This document shows, piece after piece, positions 1-13,011 of a DNA stretch of 64,000 nucleotides. Within the stretch, counting starts at the first letter, position 1. Every line of letters begins with the position of its first letter. Source of the DNA: Circinella minor (taxonomy: Eukaryota > Mucoromycota > Mucoromycetes > Mucorales > Lichtheimiaceae). A program made the position numbers and the translations under genes. The notes under the pieces are model-generated. The model saw nothing but the letters and a program-made list of their open reading frames with translations. It searched no databases and was not told the DNA's origin. Location: assembly GCA_016758965.1 (NCBI GenBank), contig JAEPRB010000018.1, positions 124,001 to 188,000 of the forward strand, read 5' to 3'.

Positions 1-3000
1 TAACCCCTAAGATAAATATTAACTTACAAGGTTTTGACATGAGGTTGTTTCCATATACTTGACAACATTCAACTGATCCAAACACACTTGACAGGAAAAT
101 CCACGTGGTTGATTCTGCTTTTTCTTGAAGTAGTCGTATCAACTCATGACTTGAACAGTGTATATTTGTTTTAAGAATGGATAGTAATGGCTGTCCACAA
201 ATGTAAAAGGACGAATGGAGCAATATGCTTAAAGTCTTGTTTCTTGGTTATTATTGAGTACATTCGATATATTTGTGGTAAATGAGTCGTCACAGGCACG
301 TAATTCTGAAGAAAGTACAGACCACCATTTGTGTATCACTGTTTCAAACTGTTAGTCGGGCGGCTTATATTGTTAGAATAGAGTTGAACGTGGATGCGTA
401 TGTTGTTATTATTTATTGATATATAAGAATATTACATGTAGTTATCATAACGTAAACATACGTAATACTAAACAATCAACTTTTTAAAAATCTATGTAAA
501 GGAAAAAGCTCAATTGATGCAATAGGTCCACAACATTATTTTGGTGAAATTCAATTTTTTATGGTACATACATACATAAGCAAGAACAAGATACAAGAAT
601 ATTCGTTGGTACCGATTTCTGTATACGAGGAAATGTTTAAAGACCCTAGCTCTGGTTCCGTATATGTTACATCAATTTCATTAAAGTGTTTAATTATTAT
701 TATCCTGAATTGATTAATAGTTTTTGTGACATACTGTCTTATAGTACTCGATCTTACTTTATTTGGCTGAGAATGAGATCTCACTACCCTGTGGCAATGG
801 GTATCATTCATAGTACTATTAAAAATATATTTACTTAAAAATCTGAATAAAAAACAAGTTGTACACTCCCTAATATATATGTATATTATGTCATATATAC
901 ATAACATTGGATGTAGTGTAGCAAGCTATAACTCTCTTTACTATTATTGGGAATTGTTAGCATAAAAATCCTTGACCAACTTCAAGAGTTACTGGCCACT
1001 ACTAAATAAGACATGAATAGTTCCTAACCGTAAGCTAACTTATTTTGGTTTAATTCCTGAATAATGCCTGAATAATGCCTGAATAATGCCTGAATAATGC
1101 CTGAACCCAACTCATTTTCATTTAATGCCTGAACAGTGCCTGAATAATGCTTTAAATTTAGTGCTTGAATAATACCTTAATAATGCCTGAATAGTGCCTT
1201 AAATTTAATGTCTGAATAATGCTTGAATAGTGCTTGAATATTCAGGCATTATTTTTTATGTTGTGTGTAATACAAAACACTATCATACTTTCACTACGTA
1301 TGCGTTTACACAATTTATTTGTTGCTATACGCGTACATATATATTACAATGTAAAAAAAAGTGTTACAATATAAATGTTGATAATATTACTAATATTATA
1401 GTAAAATGCATTTTTAACCACGATTTATATTATTAACCTGTAAATAATAGATATACTAATCAACATGGTATTCATATTATGAAATTCTAAAAAGGTTAAG
1501 CATTGTGTTATAAACAATATAATGACCAATACGCTGTGGTTAATCATTCAAAACTTAAGTATCTGCTGATATGACGGCGGAAAAATCAATTTGACCATTT
1601 AAAAACAATTTAATAAGTCGATTATTCGTTGTTGCCTCAAGTCGATGACACTGAAACATAACTCATGCAACCATTAGATCTTCTGTTAACAAGTCACTCC
1701 TCTCTTTATGATTATGTCTATTACTATACGGGTTGTGTTATTGCCGTTGAAATGGAATATTATCACCATCATCATACAGTTGAAAATAGTTTTTTAGTTG
1801 ACTGCATAACAACAATGATATTGTGACATAAAATTGTGCTGCCACCCAATCAGTCTGTACATTATCATAATAAGATATAATAATAAAAACGTAATTGTCA
1901 TAACTATTTCAAGGGAATAATGTTTAGGATCGTCGAATATATTAGTAAAGACATCTTTGCATTTATAATAAAAATGATCGGCAATATGTCGACGAGCAAA
2001 GGACGAAAATTTGGTACGTGAACGTAATATAACACAATTTATTGGATCAAAAAAATCTTATACGTAATATGTTTTAAAAGTAGGTACATGTAAAAATCCA
2101 AAAATTGGGCTGATATTTTCCAAATATATATAAATCGATAAGATTATCCATCTGATTTCTATAAAAGTCATCATTCATAGTATTAGTACTACAAACGTCC
2201 TCCCATAAAGCTGTATTTGTTACTGTTATCGAATCAGATACGTATTGTTTTTCTATGGATTATAGATTATAGAATGATGATGCTGTTGTTGGTACTGCTG
2301 CTACTGCTGCTGTCGTAATCTATTGACAACATCACGAAAAAAAAATAACTCATGCAAGCGATGGCGATGCTAGCTTTTGAACTATCAGGACAAATACGCC
2401 TGATTTCAAAAATACCATGAAATGGGGAAAAGTATCGAATTAATGCTTAAGTATATAAAAGAAATTCGTCAATACTTCCAATGGTAGTTCCTAGACGAAC
2501 ATATCCACATTATTGTCAATATAAAGATCTCACTTTAGACTTTCTAGCCTTTTGCTGTCATTGTTTCTATTTGCTGATAACAAGTTTTTGACGTTTTTCT
2601 TCATTTCTTCCAAGTTAACTTCAATGTCATTAAATTGAAGCTACCATTGTTGTGCGTATTTTGAACTGACTCCTGATCGAGTCCTCCTATAGAATTGGTA
2701 GGTATACATTGTAAGCGTGATTTTGCACAACGTACGCACGAACCATGATTGTTGCTATTATTGTTTTCTTTGGTCACACTTTATTGTTGTTGATGTTGTT
2801 GGGGCAAGACACATTTTCTTTTGGTTGTTTGGCAACCCAAATAACCAAATAAAATTTATTTCTATGATTTAGTTTGCATCACTTAAAGAGATTGTCATAT
2901 ATTAAAAGTTGAACTATTACGTTTACATGGTTGTCTTTTACGCATAATATATAACAACAATTTTGTTGACAGAGAAGAAACTTTTTATTTACTATTCCCA

Positions 3001-3511
3001 AGCTTTTTTAAAAGATATTAATTGATGTGTCAATATGCGAATAAGTTGTTAACTTGTAAATACTTTTTTTTGAAGTCAATTAATTTACTATCTCAGATTT
3101 TTTTTTATTCATAGTTAAGAATCTACACTTTGCGTCAATATATATATATATATTGGAGACAAATTGGTTTTGAACTTTTTTATTCAATTTTCACATTCTT
3201 GTTATGATTTGTTGTTTCGTTTGTAATGTGTTGTAATAAGCAATAAAGTATCTCAGTCATAAAAAGAACAATAAGAATAGCTTTTTAATAGTGTATTTTT
3301 GTTTATGTTGAGATTAGATATAGTTTTCACACGATATTTCCACTGAACATCATTTTTGGAAGATTGTCGGAGTGCATTCCTTTCCCGTGGGAAAAAAACG
3401 TCTTCAATCATCACACATCAACCTGAACAAACACCCGACCCCACATTTTCTGTTCTCATTTTTCTTTTTCTCCTGTTCTTACACTTTTCTCTTTCTTTCA
3501 ACTGTCAAAAA
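1..3511. other. Intergenic, AT-rich, no gene recognised
   Basis: I find no exon-like coding stretch with recognisable protein character here. A minisatellite lies at 1056-1254 and is listed separately. The last few hundred bases before 3512 are the presumed promoter and 5' leader of the isovaleryl-CoA dehydrogenase gene. A short CTG-rich patch near 2281-2312 is simple sequence. Confidence 0.6.
1056..1254. repeat. Degenerate 11-bp minisatellite ending in an inverted copy
   Basis: Four perfect head-to-tail copies of CCTGAATAATG occupy 1056-1099. They are followed by roughly a dozen diverged copies (variants such as TGCTTGAATAG and CAGTGCCTGAATAATG) down to about 1240. The array ends at 1241-1254 with TTCAGGCATTATT, the reverse complement of the unit, so the single strand could fold into hairpins. 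No ORF runs through it. The function is unknown. Confidence 0.85.
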
Positions 3512-5412
3512 ATGCTTTCATCACGTCTCTTCTCTCATACTGCTCGTGTATGTTATTTTCAAATCTAATAATTATTTATTAAAAAAATAGATTCTAAAAA
3601 ATCAAACTTTTTATTAATATAATCCATTTCTATATATTAGGTTGGCGTTCGTTCATCCGCTCGTCAATCTTTCAAAAGATACGCGTCTTCTGCTTCTTAT
3701 AATGCTGCTGTTGCCAACTTGTCTCCTGAACAAGAAGAGGTATGTAACTTACGATTATATTATATATATAACTGAAAATGAAAATGAAAATATAGGTTAC
3801 TAATTCATTTTATTTTTGTTTTTAGCTTCGTGAAGCTGTTCATAACTATGTTCAAGCAGAACTTGCACCAAGAGCGGCTGAAATTGATAAGAGTAATGAA
3901 TTCCCCATGGATATGTGGCAAAAGTTTGGTTCTATGGGTTTATTAGGTGTCACTGCTCCTCAAGAATATGGTGGTTTAGGATTAGGTTATTTGGAACATA
4001 CTTTTGTTATGGAAGAAATTTCTCGTGCAAGTGGATCCGTTGCTTTGAGTTATGGTGCTCATTCTAATTTATGTGTTAACCAACTTGTTCGTAATGGTAA
4101 CGAAGCACAAAAAAATAAATATTTACCAAAGGTATTGTATGCAAAAAAAGCCCTTCCCCCCTTATTTGTATGTGTGTGTGTTTATATATAGATATTAAAT
4201 GATCAAAACAAAGGAATCCTAACTTTTATCAAATATATTAGCTTATTTCTGGTGAAAATGTTGGTGCCTTAGCTATGTCTGAACCTGGTTCTGGTTCTGA
4301 TGTCGTTAGTATGAAACTCAAGGCTGAAAAGAAGGGTGATCGTTATATTTTGAATGGAAATAAATTTTGGATTACCAATGGACCTGATGCTGATGTCTTG
4401 ATTGTTTATGCAAAGACCAATCCTGATGCTGGTCCACATGGTATCACTGCCTTTTTGATTGAAAAGGTAAAGAAAAACAAAGTTGGTGGGAAGGAAAAGG
4501 AAAAAAGAAAGAGCGTACATTGACAACAAATCAAATCCTTTCTTTTTTTTGGAAATAGAATTTCAAAGGATTTTCAACTGCACAAAAACTTGATAAGCTT
4601 GGTATGCGTGGATCAAACACTTGTGAATTGATTTTCGAAAATTGTGAAGTTCCCGGTAAGTTATTTTTTTTTTAAAAAAAGGTTGAGTACTCCAAATCAA
4701 CCTAAACGTTAAGAAACAAATAAGTGAATCTAAATTCAATATAAATAATTTTATTAGCTGAAAATGTACTTGGTGAAGAAGGAAAAGGTGTTTATGTTTT
4801 GATGAGTGGTTTGGATCTTGAGCGATTGGTATTGTCTGGTGGTCCTTTGGGGTAAGACTTGATTATATATATATACTTTTATCTTGTAAAATACATCATG
4901 AATGGATTTGTCTCTAATAACTCTTATATAGTCTTATGCAAGCTGCTTTGGATGTAACTGTTCCATATGTTCATGAACGTCATCAATTTGGTAAACCTAT
5001 TGGTTCATTCCAGGTTAGTTTTATTAAACGTGACACATGTAAAAAAAATCCATTTTTATATACTTACTTGATAATAACTATTATTAATATTTTTGAATAG
5101 CTCCTCCAAGGCAAACTTGCAGATATGTATACAAAATTAAACGCTTCTCGAGCCTATGTATATGCTGTGGGTCGTGCATGTGATAATGGTAACATTAGTA
5201 ATAAGGATTGTGCTGGTGCCATTTTATACTCTGCTGAACGTGCAACTGAAGTTGCACTTGATGCAATTCAATGTTTGGGTGGTAATGGCTATACCAATGA
5301 ATATCCAACAGGTCGTATTTTACGTGATGCCAAACTTTATGAGATTGGTGCAGGCACCAGTGAAATTCGACGTATGTTGATCGGTCGTGAATTCAACAAG
5401 TTGTATAAGTAA
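3512..5412 (+). CDS. IVD: Isovaleryl-CoA dehydrogenase, mitochondrial (8 exons)
   Basis: This is an FAD enzyme of leucine catabolism in the mitochondrial matrix, oxidising isovaleryl-CoA to 3-methylcrotonyl-CoA and passing electrons to ETF. Exons are 3512-3547, 3641-3739, 3826-4131, 4242-4466, 4559-4655, 4758-4851, 4932-5013 and 5101-5412; all joins are GT-AG and give 416 residues, the usual family length. The N-terminus ([20 protein letters not shown]) is a basic, Ser-rich mitochondrial presequence. The acyl-CoA dehydrogenase signature is present ([10 protein letters not shown]). The segment [16 protein letters not shown] carries the glutamate that is the catalytic base in human IVD (known for the family), which separates it from most other acyl-CoA dehydrogenases. 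The C-terminus has [17 protein letters not shown]. No methylcrotonyl-CoA carboxylase gene lies beside it. I see nothing unusual. Confidence 0.96.
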
Positions 5413-7874
5413 CCAACTAAATAAATACCGTTACAGTATAAAATATCATAATAATGACATCGTTTTCTAAATACACTCTCTCCTCCTCGTCAACCTTGTT
5501 AAATAATAAAGAGAAGAAAAAAGAACATTTGTTTGAATAGAAAACAAATATATATATTTTTTTTACTAGAATTTAGATAGATAGAGCTGTCTAATATAAG
5601 TCAAGGTGATGGTTATTAGTTACATTAAAGCAAATATTCTAATATAGAAAAAAAAAACTGGAAAAAAGATGCTTTTTGTATGGACAGTAAGTATTATTGA
5701 AAGTACTAAGTGCTAATAAATGAATAAAAGAATGAACTAGAATTGCTTTTTATCACTTTTACATTATTTCAGTCGTAGATAAAACAATTTTAAAATGTGA
5801 TATTACTATAGAAAATTATAAATAAAAGTAAAAATTATCCTCTCTATCTCTTCCTTTCAATTTTCACAAAAGAAAAATTGTTATTTTCTTCGAGATACAC
5901 CATCTCGTCTGCTTTAACATAAGATTATTGACTAGTTTAGCTGTACCAATGCGTGAATATGACTGTCTTGATTCAGAGCAACATCGAACGAATGGGTTCA
6001 ACATTTTTATATAACCCCACAGTTTTTTCCAGACCATAAAATTCTATAGTTAATCGTAAAAATGAAAAATCAATAAAAAACCTCAATGTTGATTAAATTG
6101 ATTTTCCCTTATAATATGATTTATTATTATTGTATACATTTTAAGTTCTCCCGGACTATTTCCGCTTTGTACATTTGCGTTTCTTTTTATTATTCGCAAC
6201 CTAAATCTTTCTAGCATTGATGGTGATATTTGTAGTATCATGAGCTTTGTATTAAACGAATTAGATAAATAGAGGATGTATATGTGTGCGTGTGTGTTTG
6301 CTTGTTTCCCTATCATAAAATTCAAAAAATATTTTAAGTTTCCTCTTTCCCAGCAGTGCTACTATTGTTATCTTGAGTTTTATATGAATCCTTGTTTTTT
6401 TAAATACTATATAAATGTTTCACAACTATTAAAATTAATATCAATCATAGTGCAACATATATTTACTGCTACAAATCTTAGAGGTTCGAGTACACCCTAT
6501 TATTGTTTAATATATACGACAACATTTATTGGCTGCTATGAATAAACTCCATTAAGAACAATACCAATCTCAACAATATTGATTTTATCACCATGATGAG
6601 AAATTACGGAAAAAAATGAAATAGCTATTATTCAGTTTCTTGGTTACATGTACAATTATCAAATGGCACAGAACACGAATCTTTTTTGAAATGGAATTAT
6701 GTATGTAGACAAAGAGCAAGAAATAGAAGGCAGCAATGTTTACTATTATTGTATACTTTCATGTAAATGCAAAAAAGAATATTAAATATTTTAATTATCA
6801 ATATAAATATATAAATTATTATTAGATGAATGCATTTAGAAATGGATCGTTTGGTCAAAAATATCTTCTTGAATTAATGAAAATAGTTAGTAATGGCTAT
6901 ATATAGTAAAAACAATTTTACAAATAGAATAGTTTAATTATCCATTCTTGGCTATAATAAATATACTAAAAACGGTTTATTTATCTAAAATAAAAAATTA
7001 TTATATTATAATAGATAAAAAAAAAAGTTAATTTTACCTATTAACTATATAAATATATTTTCCCTCTAATAATATAGCCATAATAATAGTTCAATTGATA
7101 AGTAAAATGATATAAAGAAGTCAAAAGAAAGTTGATATAATAATAAGCCAATGAAAAAGATCACGTGACTTTTTAAAACTTTTTTTTTAAAAAATGTTTT
7201 TTGCCAAAAAAGGCAATATAGAATGTTGTTATTGTTGGCATTCGATGATTATTAAAAAATGAGTGTAATCGGAATGCGAGGTGTGGCTGTGTGTGTGATA
7301 TGTGGTTGTGTGTGTATATTTATATAACCTCTTACATGATGAATAGAATGGATTTAAATTTCACGTCTTAAGCTTCATTGCTATGTGGAAACAACCCTTC
7401 TGCCTTCCTTCTGAGATACGAGGTTATATATTATATTTATTATTATATTATTTCTTTTTGATTGTTGTACTCAGATACGTAACGAGAATTTGTCGTAGAG
7501 AGAACGGAATTTATTCTTACAATGAGATAATCCATTTAATATATAGACTAATTCACTGTTTGTCATTTATTAACAAATGATCATAAATTAATTTTGATAT
7601 ACTGCAATGCTCTCTTCTACTATTCATCAAACTAAGAGTATTGTATTAAAGTATAAATAACCTCCCCTAAAAATAAATAAATATGTTGTATATATATAAT
7701 ATATAAATATATTTAATAATTTTTATATAAAGAAAATGAAGTATTAATGAGCAGGCAGACAAGGAAAAAAAGTCATATGTGTGTAAATTACATAATATAA
7801 TTTTGTTATTCTAATTACGATTGGTAATAAAAAGTAATTTTTCGGTTTTTTTTTAAATAAATAATAAATAAATA
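5413..7874. other. Intergenic, no gene recognised
   Basis: The region between IVD and the 3' end of the GW-repeat gene is AT-rich. It holds a GT-rich patch at 7277-7320 and a palindromic GATCACGTGAC (E-box-like) near 7159-7169, far from any gene start. Short open frames here have no coding character that I can recognise. Confidence 0.6.
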
Positions 7875-9070
7875 TTATTGATTCATTGTGCATGTTTCTG
7901 ACAAATGTTCTTGAGAACCACAGTATCGACAAACATCCTATACATTTTTTTTTACATTAGTAAAATAAAAATAAAGACTCAATACCTTTTTTTCTTAACA
8001 CGTATACAAATATCTATGTATATATATTTACCTGACAATCAGCACTTGTATGACCTGTTCCACCGCAATTACCACAACGAACAGCTGGTGGTTGCCTATT
8101 ATAATAGCGTCGACCACCACTACCACCACGATGGTTATTATTGTTATTGGATCGCATCGATTCACGATAACCAGCAAACAAGTCTTGATTACCAAATCCT
8201 GCAGTAGCACCACCTACATTACTCATATCACCACCACTGTTATTACTATTGGATGCAGCGGCGGCGGCGGCGGCAGCAGAAGCAGCGGCAGCGGCAGTGT
8301 TAGCTGTCTTGAGTTGTCCTTCAAGAGTACTAATTCTTGCTTCCAATGATAAGATATATCTTCTGGCTTCTTCCATTTCCGTTTGTTTACGTGCTTCAAA
8401 TAATTGCAATAATTGTGTTTCACGTTCGCGAGATAAGGTCATCAATTCAGTATAACGAGTTGTTTGTAGAGACATTTCTTGTTGTCCAGCAATTAATGAT
8501 TGAAGTAGACGAGTGTTATCTCGTTGAAGCGTTTGAATAAAACTGATCAAACTATCTTGAGTCATGGTACGCATTTGTTCGGTAGGTATTTGTTCATGCT
8601 GAGCAACCGATACAGATAGCGATGTTACGCTGCCCATAGGTGCAAGTGTACTACTATTTGAAGTTGTAGGTGGTGGTGTTGTTAATGGAATAGGATTACC
8701 AGCAGTATTTACGAGACCAGGTGGTTGTGAAATAGTTGTTGTTTGTTGTGGTTGCACTTGTGGTTGAATTTGTGCTTGCGGTTGTTGTTGAAGAATGTCT
8801 TTGAGTGAAAAGTTAACAACTTCGGTATCTGAATGTTGTTGAGATGAAGGTGTACCAGGAGCAGACATACCAGGTGGTGTATTAATAGCCGCTTTGACGC
8901 TTTGCTGTGGTTGTAGTTGTGATTGCTGCTGGGTATTATGGTCCCATCCATTTTCTGGAATACTTTGGCTTTGATGACTGTCAGTCTGTTCTTGATTATT
9001 CCAATTAGTGGTATTACCCCAACCTCTATTGCCTGCACTACCCCATTTATCAGCAGGTTGCTGCTGCGGC

Positions 9071-9109
<39 letters not shown>

Positions 9110-12100
9110 CTATTTCGGGTATTATTTCCAGTGGATTGACGATTAGTCGATGATTTCCTCTCACTCCATCCATTAGATCCTTCTTTACTCCAACCATCAT
9201 TTGCTGATACACCCCATCCATCGTTCGCTGGCGCTTTTGAAGATGCACCCCATCCATCATCCGTTGCTGCCTTAGGTGATAATGATGATTTCCATCCATC
9301 ATCATCATCGTTGATTGTTGCTGTTGGCTTCTTTTCTTTTGATCTCCAATTGTCACTTGTCGACGATGTACCCCATCCTTCAGTTGCCTTTTGCTTATTA
9401 TCTTGTGATCCCCAGCCTTCATTGGCAGTTGTTGAACCCCAACCATCACCCTTGGGCGTTGCTTTTGATGGTGTATCCCAACCATCATTTGTAGGTACCT
9501 TTTTTTCCTGTGGAGCACCCCATCCATCATTATTAGCAGGTACTGATGGCTTCTTCTCCTGAACTACTTCCCAACCATCATTATTAGCAGCTACTGGTGG
9601 CTTTTTCTCTTGAACTACTTTCCATCCATCATTTGTAAGTGGTTCTTTCTTTTCATGGGGAGCTTCCCATCCATTATTAGTCACAGTTGGTTCTTTCTTT
9701 TCTTGATTTCCCCATCCACAATTAGCAACAGATGCTTCTTTCTTATCTTGATTTCCCCATCCATCATTAGCAACAGGCGCCTCTTTCTTTTCTTGGGGAG
9801 CTTCCCAACCATCATTATTAGCAGGTACTGGCGGCTTTTTCTCTTGAACTACTTCCCATCCATCATTAGCAACAGATGCTTCTTTCTTTTCTTGGGGAGC
9901 TTCCCATCCATCATTAGTAACAGGCGCCTCGTTCTTTTCTTGGGGAGCTTCCCATCCATCATTAGCAACAGGTACTTCTTTCTTTTCTTGATTTCCCCAT
10001 CCGTCATTAGCATCAGGAGCAGAAGCACCCCATCCGTCATTTGTAACAACTGACTCTTCTTGTTGCTTTTTCTTCTTTGTTGGAATTTCTGTCCAACCAT
10101 CTGCCGTTGTTATTGGTTTTTTCGATTCAGGTTTTTTCTTAGAAGCACCAGCAGAAACGTCACCCACAACTTGTCGAATTTTATCATTATTACTATTCCA
10201 AGCAGCTGCGTTTTCAGTATCCCATCCATCTGATTGCGAATCAACCTTAGGTACAGGAGGTGCTGCACCCCAACCATCGTCTCGTGGTTCATCAATAGCA
10301 TTGTTTTTAACAGCGGTCGTGATTGGCTTTTGTTGCTTTTGCTTTTTTTCTGCATTAAGAGGAATTGAATCCTTTGACGAATTCCAACTTTTTACCATTT
10401 GTGCGGCGTTCGTGGAACCCCACCCACCAGCATCTTGAGTTTTCTCAACTGTTGTTGATGATTGTTCCTGTTGAGGGAGTGGAGGAAATGATGCCTTTGT
10501 TACTGGTTCGGGCACTGTTTTCTTTGAACTAGCCTTGGGTTCAGTCACCTTTGTCATTGAAGAAGATGGTGCACGTGGTTTAGAAGAAGCAACAGCGGCA
10601 GCGGTAGCAGCTGCGGCAGCAACAACAGCAGCGGTAGAAGGTTTTGCTGGAACAGTTGTAGGTTGCGTCGATGGCTTTGGTACTCCAGTTGGAGATACAA
10701 CTGTGGTTTGCTTCGATGGTGGAATGATGGGTGATACTGGTTTCGATGAAACAGGTGATACTGTTTTTGGTGAGGAAGTTTTTGGTGAGGAAGTTTTAGG
10801 TGAGGAAGCTTTTGGTATAGTTACTTTAGATGGCGATGCTTTAGATGTCAATGGTGCACCCTTTTGTTGCTCATGCTTTGGATCTGTTGTTGTCTTTTTA
10901 GAAGTTGTCGATGAAGATGTGTTTGAGATTGGCTTACTCGGAGGGGTAGTTGTAGTAGCAGCAGTGGTAGCAGCAGCAGTATTATTATTGGGTGATTCTG
11001 TCTTTTCACCTTCATCATCAATACCCATAGAATCACAAAGCTTGTTGAGCATTTCAAGTCGATTACCCATTAGTTCCATATCCTTCCGTATCATGGTCAA
11101 TGATTTTTCGGTGAATCTATTATCCACAGTATCCTTCGTATTTCGAGTTTTTTTCTTTTTTCCGACCAAAGAATCTTGTTTCGCTCGAGGTGTCTGTTGT
11201 TGTCGATCATTTATCAATGACGGCGATGATGGGCCTGGTGGAGGTGGAGCTACGTCTTTAACACCCAAGGAATAAAGTAAACTATATTGACGTTGCATTG
11301 CCAGATTTTCACCTTGAATTCGCATCCCTTCTTTTAAAAACAATCGACCCATGACACCCGCCAATTCACGTCTACCCGTCATAATACCATCTTCAAAATC
11401 TTCAAATAAATATTGACGTTCTTCTACCATTTCCTTTTTTTCTTGAGCAAATCGTTTCATTTCCGACTCGATCGTCATGACTTCTGCCAATTCACCTTCT
11501 TGCATCAATGCCTCAACGCACACCAAACAAAACTTGGCAAACATGGGTTCAGGGAATATCTTTTGGGTCAATTGATATCTGAAATGCTGACGAATTGAAT
11601 GATATCCACCTTCTGCCTTTTTGATTTGTTTTTTGAATGGTTTACTGTTAGCAATCTTGTCTAATCGCATCACAACACTGGGTTTTCCTTCCTTATAGGC
11701 CTTTTTCAAAGCATCCAATTCTGTAGCATATTCCTTGATACGCAATTCCGTTTCTTCTTGAATATTTTCAGCGGCCTTTTTGACATCAGTCAAGGGGTCC
11801 AAATTTTCCACAGATTTGACTAATTTTGCACTATTGATTTTCATTCGTTTTCCAATACTATCCCCCATTTCATTATTGCACTCAAATTTTGCCATTCGTT
11901 CTGCCATCTGACGGATCGAAGGCATCAATAATTCCCACAGTTTCTTGAGCAATTCTACCACAGCTTCCAACCGAGGAATTACAAATTCTTTTTGAAATTG
12001 TTCAGCTTTTTCAAGTAATTGATCAAAATAATCATCAAAAACTTTATCAACAGTAGCAATATCGACTGGATTTCGTTGTTTTTTCTTGAAATTACCAGCC

Positions 12101-13011
12101 AAAGGAGTCCAATAATCTTGAAAAGCTGGTGTTTGTTCTTGCTTACTAGAGAAAAAATCTAAATCTTTTTGACATTCTTCTTTACCCAATAGTCGAAGAC
12201 GCTCCTTGTCAATCACACGTAATTTGGTCACAAATTCTGTCAAATATTTCCATGATCCATCCAATGCTTGTTCTAATCGACCCAATTCATTTTTGATTTC
12301 TTTATCCATTTTTTCATTGAAAATGGCACGTTCGACATCCAAATCGTTCGGTGATTTCCATTCTGGACGTGTATGATCACACATAGCTTCCCTATGAGAT
12401 AACAACACATCGCCTGTCAAGTTTTTCAAAAGTCGAAATTCGTTAGAAGGTAAATAAACATTTTGACGTTTCACGATCAATGGGTTCAATAAATGCCCAG
12501 GTTCTTTAGGATCAGCGTTTTCTTCTTCAAGAAGTGCTTGATCGTATGGATCGAAATGAACAGGCTCGAACAAAGAATTCAATGTTGTAACACTACTAGG
12601 TGCCTCAATCCAGGCATTACAAACCGAAATAATGTCTTCTGCCAAAGTCGACGTGGATTCTGTTCCAGTTGCCGTCGTGGAGTTGCCATTTTTTACTTGT
12701 TCAATAAGTTTTTGTTTCAAGACATTCAACGATTGACGAGCATGTTCCTTATGATCGACAGGAATGCCATCGCTATTGGTATTGGTATTATTTTTGGGAA
12801 GACGTAGACGATATCGACCTGCCTTCAATTCCATAGGTTGGTCTTGATTATCTTGAGTTTTTTGAATAGTCGCGACATGTTTCTTGTAAACGAATTGAGC
12901 CCATTCACGACAAAAATAGCAACGTGATTCTGAATGACAGGGACGAAATCGCGCAAGTTCCTTAGAAATGACACTTTGTTCAACTTTAAGTGCTTCAATT
13001 GAATTATCCAT
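7875..13011 (-). CDS. Large GW/WG-repeat protein with polyQ, coiled coil and two CCHC zinc knuckles; candidate Argonaute-hook scaffold
   Basis: Two exons: 13011-8032 and 7937-7875, phase 0, donor GTAAAT, giving 1680 residues. I do not recognise a named orthologue. Layout seen: residues about 1-560 are helical and charged, with a Cys/His cluster at 25-34. Residues about 600-860 are Ser/Thr/Pro/Ala-rich. Residues about 860-1356 hold some 27 GW dipeptides, mostly in NDGW[GEK] units spaced 15-20 residues apart. PolyQ is near 1301-1316. A Gln/Leu-rich coiled coil spans about 1480-1575, followed by polyA and an RGG/Asn patch. CCHC knuckles are at 1646-1659 (CGNCGGTGHTSADC) and 1663-1676 (CRYCGSQEHLSETC). 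GW/WG repeats in disordered polar sequence are the known signature of Argonaute-hook proteins (GW182/TNRC6, Tas3, plant NRPE1/SPT5L), and CCHC knuckles bind RNA or ssDNA. A small-RNA or mRNA-granule role is therefore my inference. It could instead be an unrelated low-complexity scaffold. Confidence 0.8.
8948..10428 (-). repeat. Coding repeat array: NDGW units
   Basis: Within the large GW protein the commonest unit is NDGWEAPQEKKEA plus two to four residues, with variants NDGWGNQEKKE and NDGWEVVQEKKPP. At 9490-9990 neighbouring units are close to identical at the DNA level (the string TTCCCATCCATC and relatives recur), which suggests recent tandem expansion. Units at the two ends of the array are more diverged. 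Confidence 0.85.
9071..9109 (-). repeat. CAA-type polyglutamine tract
   Basis: A pure TTG/CAA trinucleotide run (13 glutamines, then a proline-interrupted Gln stretch) lies inside the GW-repeat protein. It is likely to be length-polymorphic. Confidence 0.9.

Noticed and set aside
551..907. Minus-strand frame of 118 codons near the left edge
   Set aside because: Ile/Tyr-rich composition typical of AT-rich non-coding DNA; no family resemblance or splice support.
7159..7169. CACGTG E-box as a regulatory site
   Set aside because: More than 700 bp beyond the 3' end of the nearest gene with no start codon nearby; likely chance.
8709..11275. Long plus- and minus-strand alternative frames across the GW-repeat gene (for example 10535-11275 plus, 9610-10053 plus, 8709-9530 minus)
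   Set aside because: They mirror repetitive and low-complexity codons of the real frame; the composition is simply the translated repeat in another phase.
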